From JANQNX01 sp040217095 (GTDB lineage Bacteria > Pseudomonadota > Gammaproteobacteria > Eutrophobiales > Eutrophobiaceae), in assembly GCA_965229565.1 (NCBI GenBank), contig OZ245888.1, positions 1,860,001-1,924,000 on the forward strand: DNA of 64,000 nucleotides. Direction: 5' to 3'. The translations under genes and the position numbers were made by a program. This document shows positions 63,840 to 64,000 of this stretch, in pieces. Numbering within the stretch: position 1 is the first letter of the stretch; each line of letters opens with the position of its first letter. A model generated the notes under the pieces. That model did no database searches and was not told the origin of the DNA. It was given only the letters and a program-made list of their open reading frames with translations.

Positions 63840-64000
63840 TCAGTCTCGGCTTTTATTAAGCAAGGCTGAAACATGGGCCACTACCGCATCGGCGTTTCCC
63901 TGCAGGTTATAACCACCTTCCAGTATCGAGACGATACGTCCTTCACAATATGTATTGGACAGTTTTTTCACTAGTTTCGTAAGTGCAGTGAACCCGGCAT
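63840..64000 (-). CDS. Histone deacetylase-family protein, C-terminal end (truncated by window edge)
   Basis: Only 52 residues are visible, ending AGFTALTKLV...EGRIVSILEGGYNL...NKSRD. The segment RIVSILEGGYN is the conserved C-terminal motif of the HDAC/acetoin-utilisation family. The active site and start lie outside the window. It is convergent with the SRPBCC gene, 4 bp apart. Confidence 0.8.
   Translation of the reverse strand, partial: AGFTALTKLVKKLSNTYCEGRIVSILEGGYNLQGNADAVVAHVSALLNKSRD

Noticed and set aside
1..64000. CRISPR arrays, rRNA operons, insertion sequences with transposase
   Set aside because: None seen on either strand.

Overview
The window is a stretch of a gammaproteobacterial chromosome. 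It carries the gammaproteobacterial orders lepA-lepB-DUF4845-rnc-era-recO-pdxJ, yceD-rpmF-plsX-fabHDG-acpP-fabF-pabC-mltG-tmk-holB and uvrC-pgsA-tRNA-Gly-tRNA-Cys-tRNA-Leu, plus a DUF1820 gene. I cannot name the genus. The codon use, the many MDR/AsmA/c-di-GMP-type genes and the lack of enterobacterial accessory genes suggest a free-living, non-enteric lineage.

Layout. 1-6.4 kb (+): end of lepA, signal peptidase, RNase III, Era, RecO, PdxJ, then RF3. 6.4-10.1 kb: divergent rne (-) and rluC (+) around a 373-bp leader. 10.2-22.7 kb: S49 peptidase, maf (-), then a long collinear run for ribosomal protein L32, phospholipid and fatty-acid synthesis, folate, peptidoglycan cleavage, dTMP kinase, DNA polymerase III delta prime, a PilZ protein and a TatD nuclease. 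22.7-24.2 kb: class V aminotransferase (-) and a small DUF4124-like protein. 24.18-24.74 kb: a chromosome-dimer-resolution (dif) site with a short Xer-integrated element beside it. 24.8-34.9 kb: tandem Usp protein, MerR-PAS-adenylate cyclase fusion, AsmA, radical SAM, MFS transporter, S9 peptidase and a PghP-like hydrolase. 35.0-39.3 kb (-): three tRNAs, pgsA, uvrC, a family-5 uracil-DNA glycosylase and a decayed lipoprotein gene. 39.3-42.7 kb (-): an ammonium transporter fused to PAS, GGDEF and EAL domains. 42.7-46.7 kb: gene-poor, with small proteins, a lipoprotein and a tRNA-Ser surrounded by repeats. 46.7-50.7 kb (+): Bax-inhibitor-1 protein, pntAB and a small YqaE/Pmp3 protein. 50.8-56.7 kb (-): serS, crcB, rarA, lolA and ftsK. 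57.0-63.8 kb (+): trxB, an MDR oxidoreductase, a hydrolase, an AbgT transporter, DUF1820, a lipoprotein and an SRPBCC protein. The end of an HDAC-family gene (-) closes the window.

The most informative signal is at 24.7 kb. The 28-bp site at 24710-24737 differs from the E. coli dif sequence, as I know it, at only two positions. A second half-site with an intact XerC arm and a diverged XerD arm lies 529 bp to the left. Between them is a single phage-type gene, whose last codons and stop are supplied by the half-site. Genes to the left mostly point right and genes to the right mostly point left. The FtsK-orienting octamers I could spot also point at the site. The window therefore probably spans the replication terminus, with ftsK about 30 kb away.

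Other notable items are two signalling fusions (MerR-PAS-cyclase and Amt-PAS-GGDEF-EAL), a maf gene that appears to start at ATT, and two 112-bp repeats after the tRNA-Ser gene that each repeat its 3' end, as in the E. coli tyrT/rtT locus. A chain of perfect palindromes precedes that tRNA, and two small acidic proteins share an unexplained C-terminal motif.
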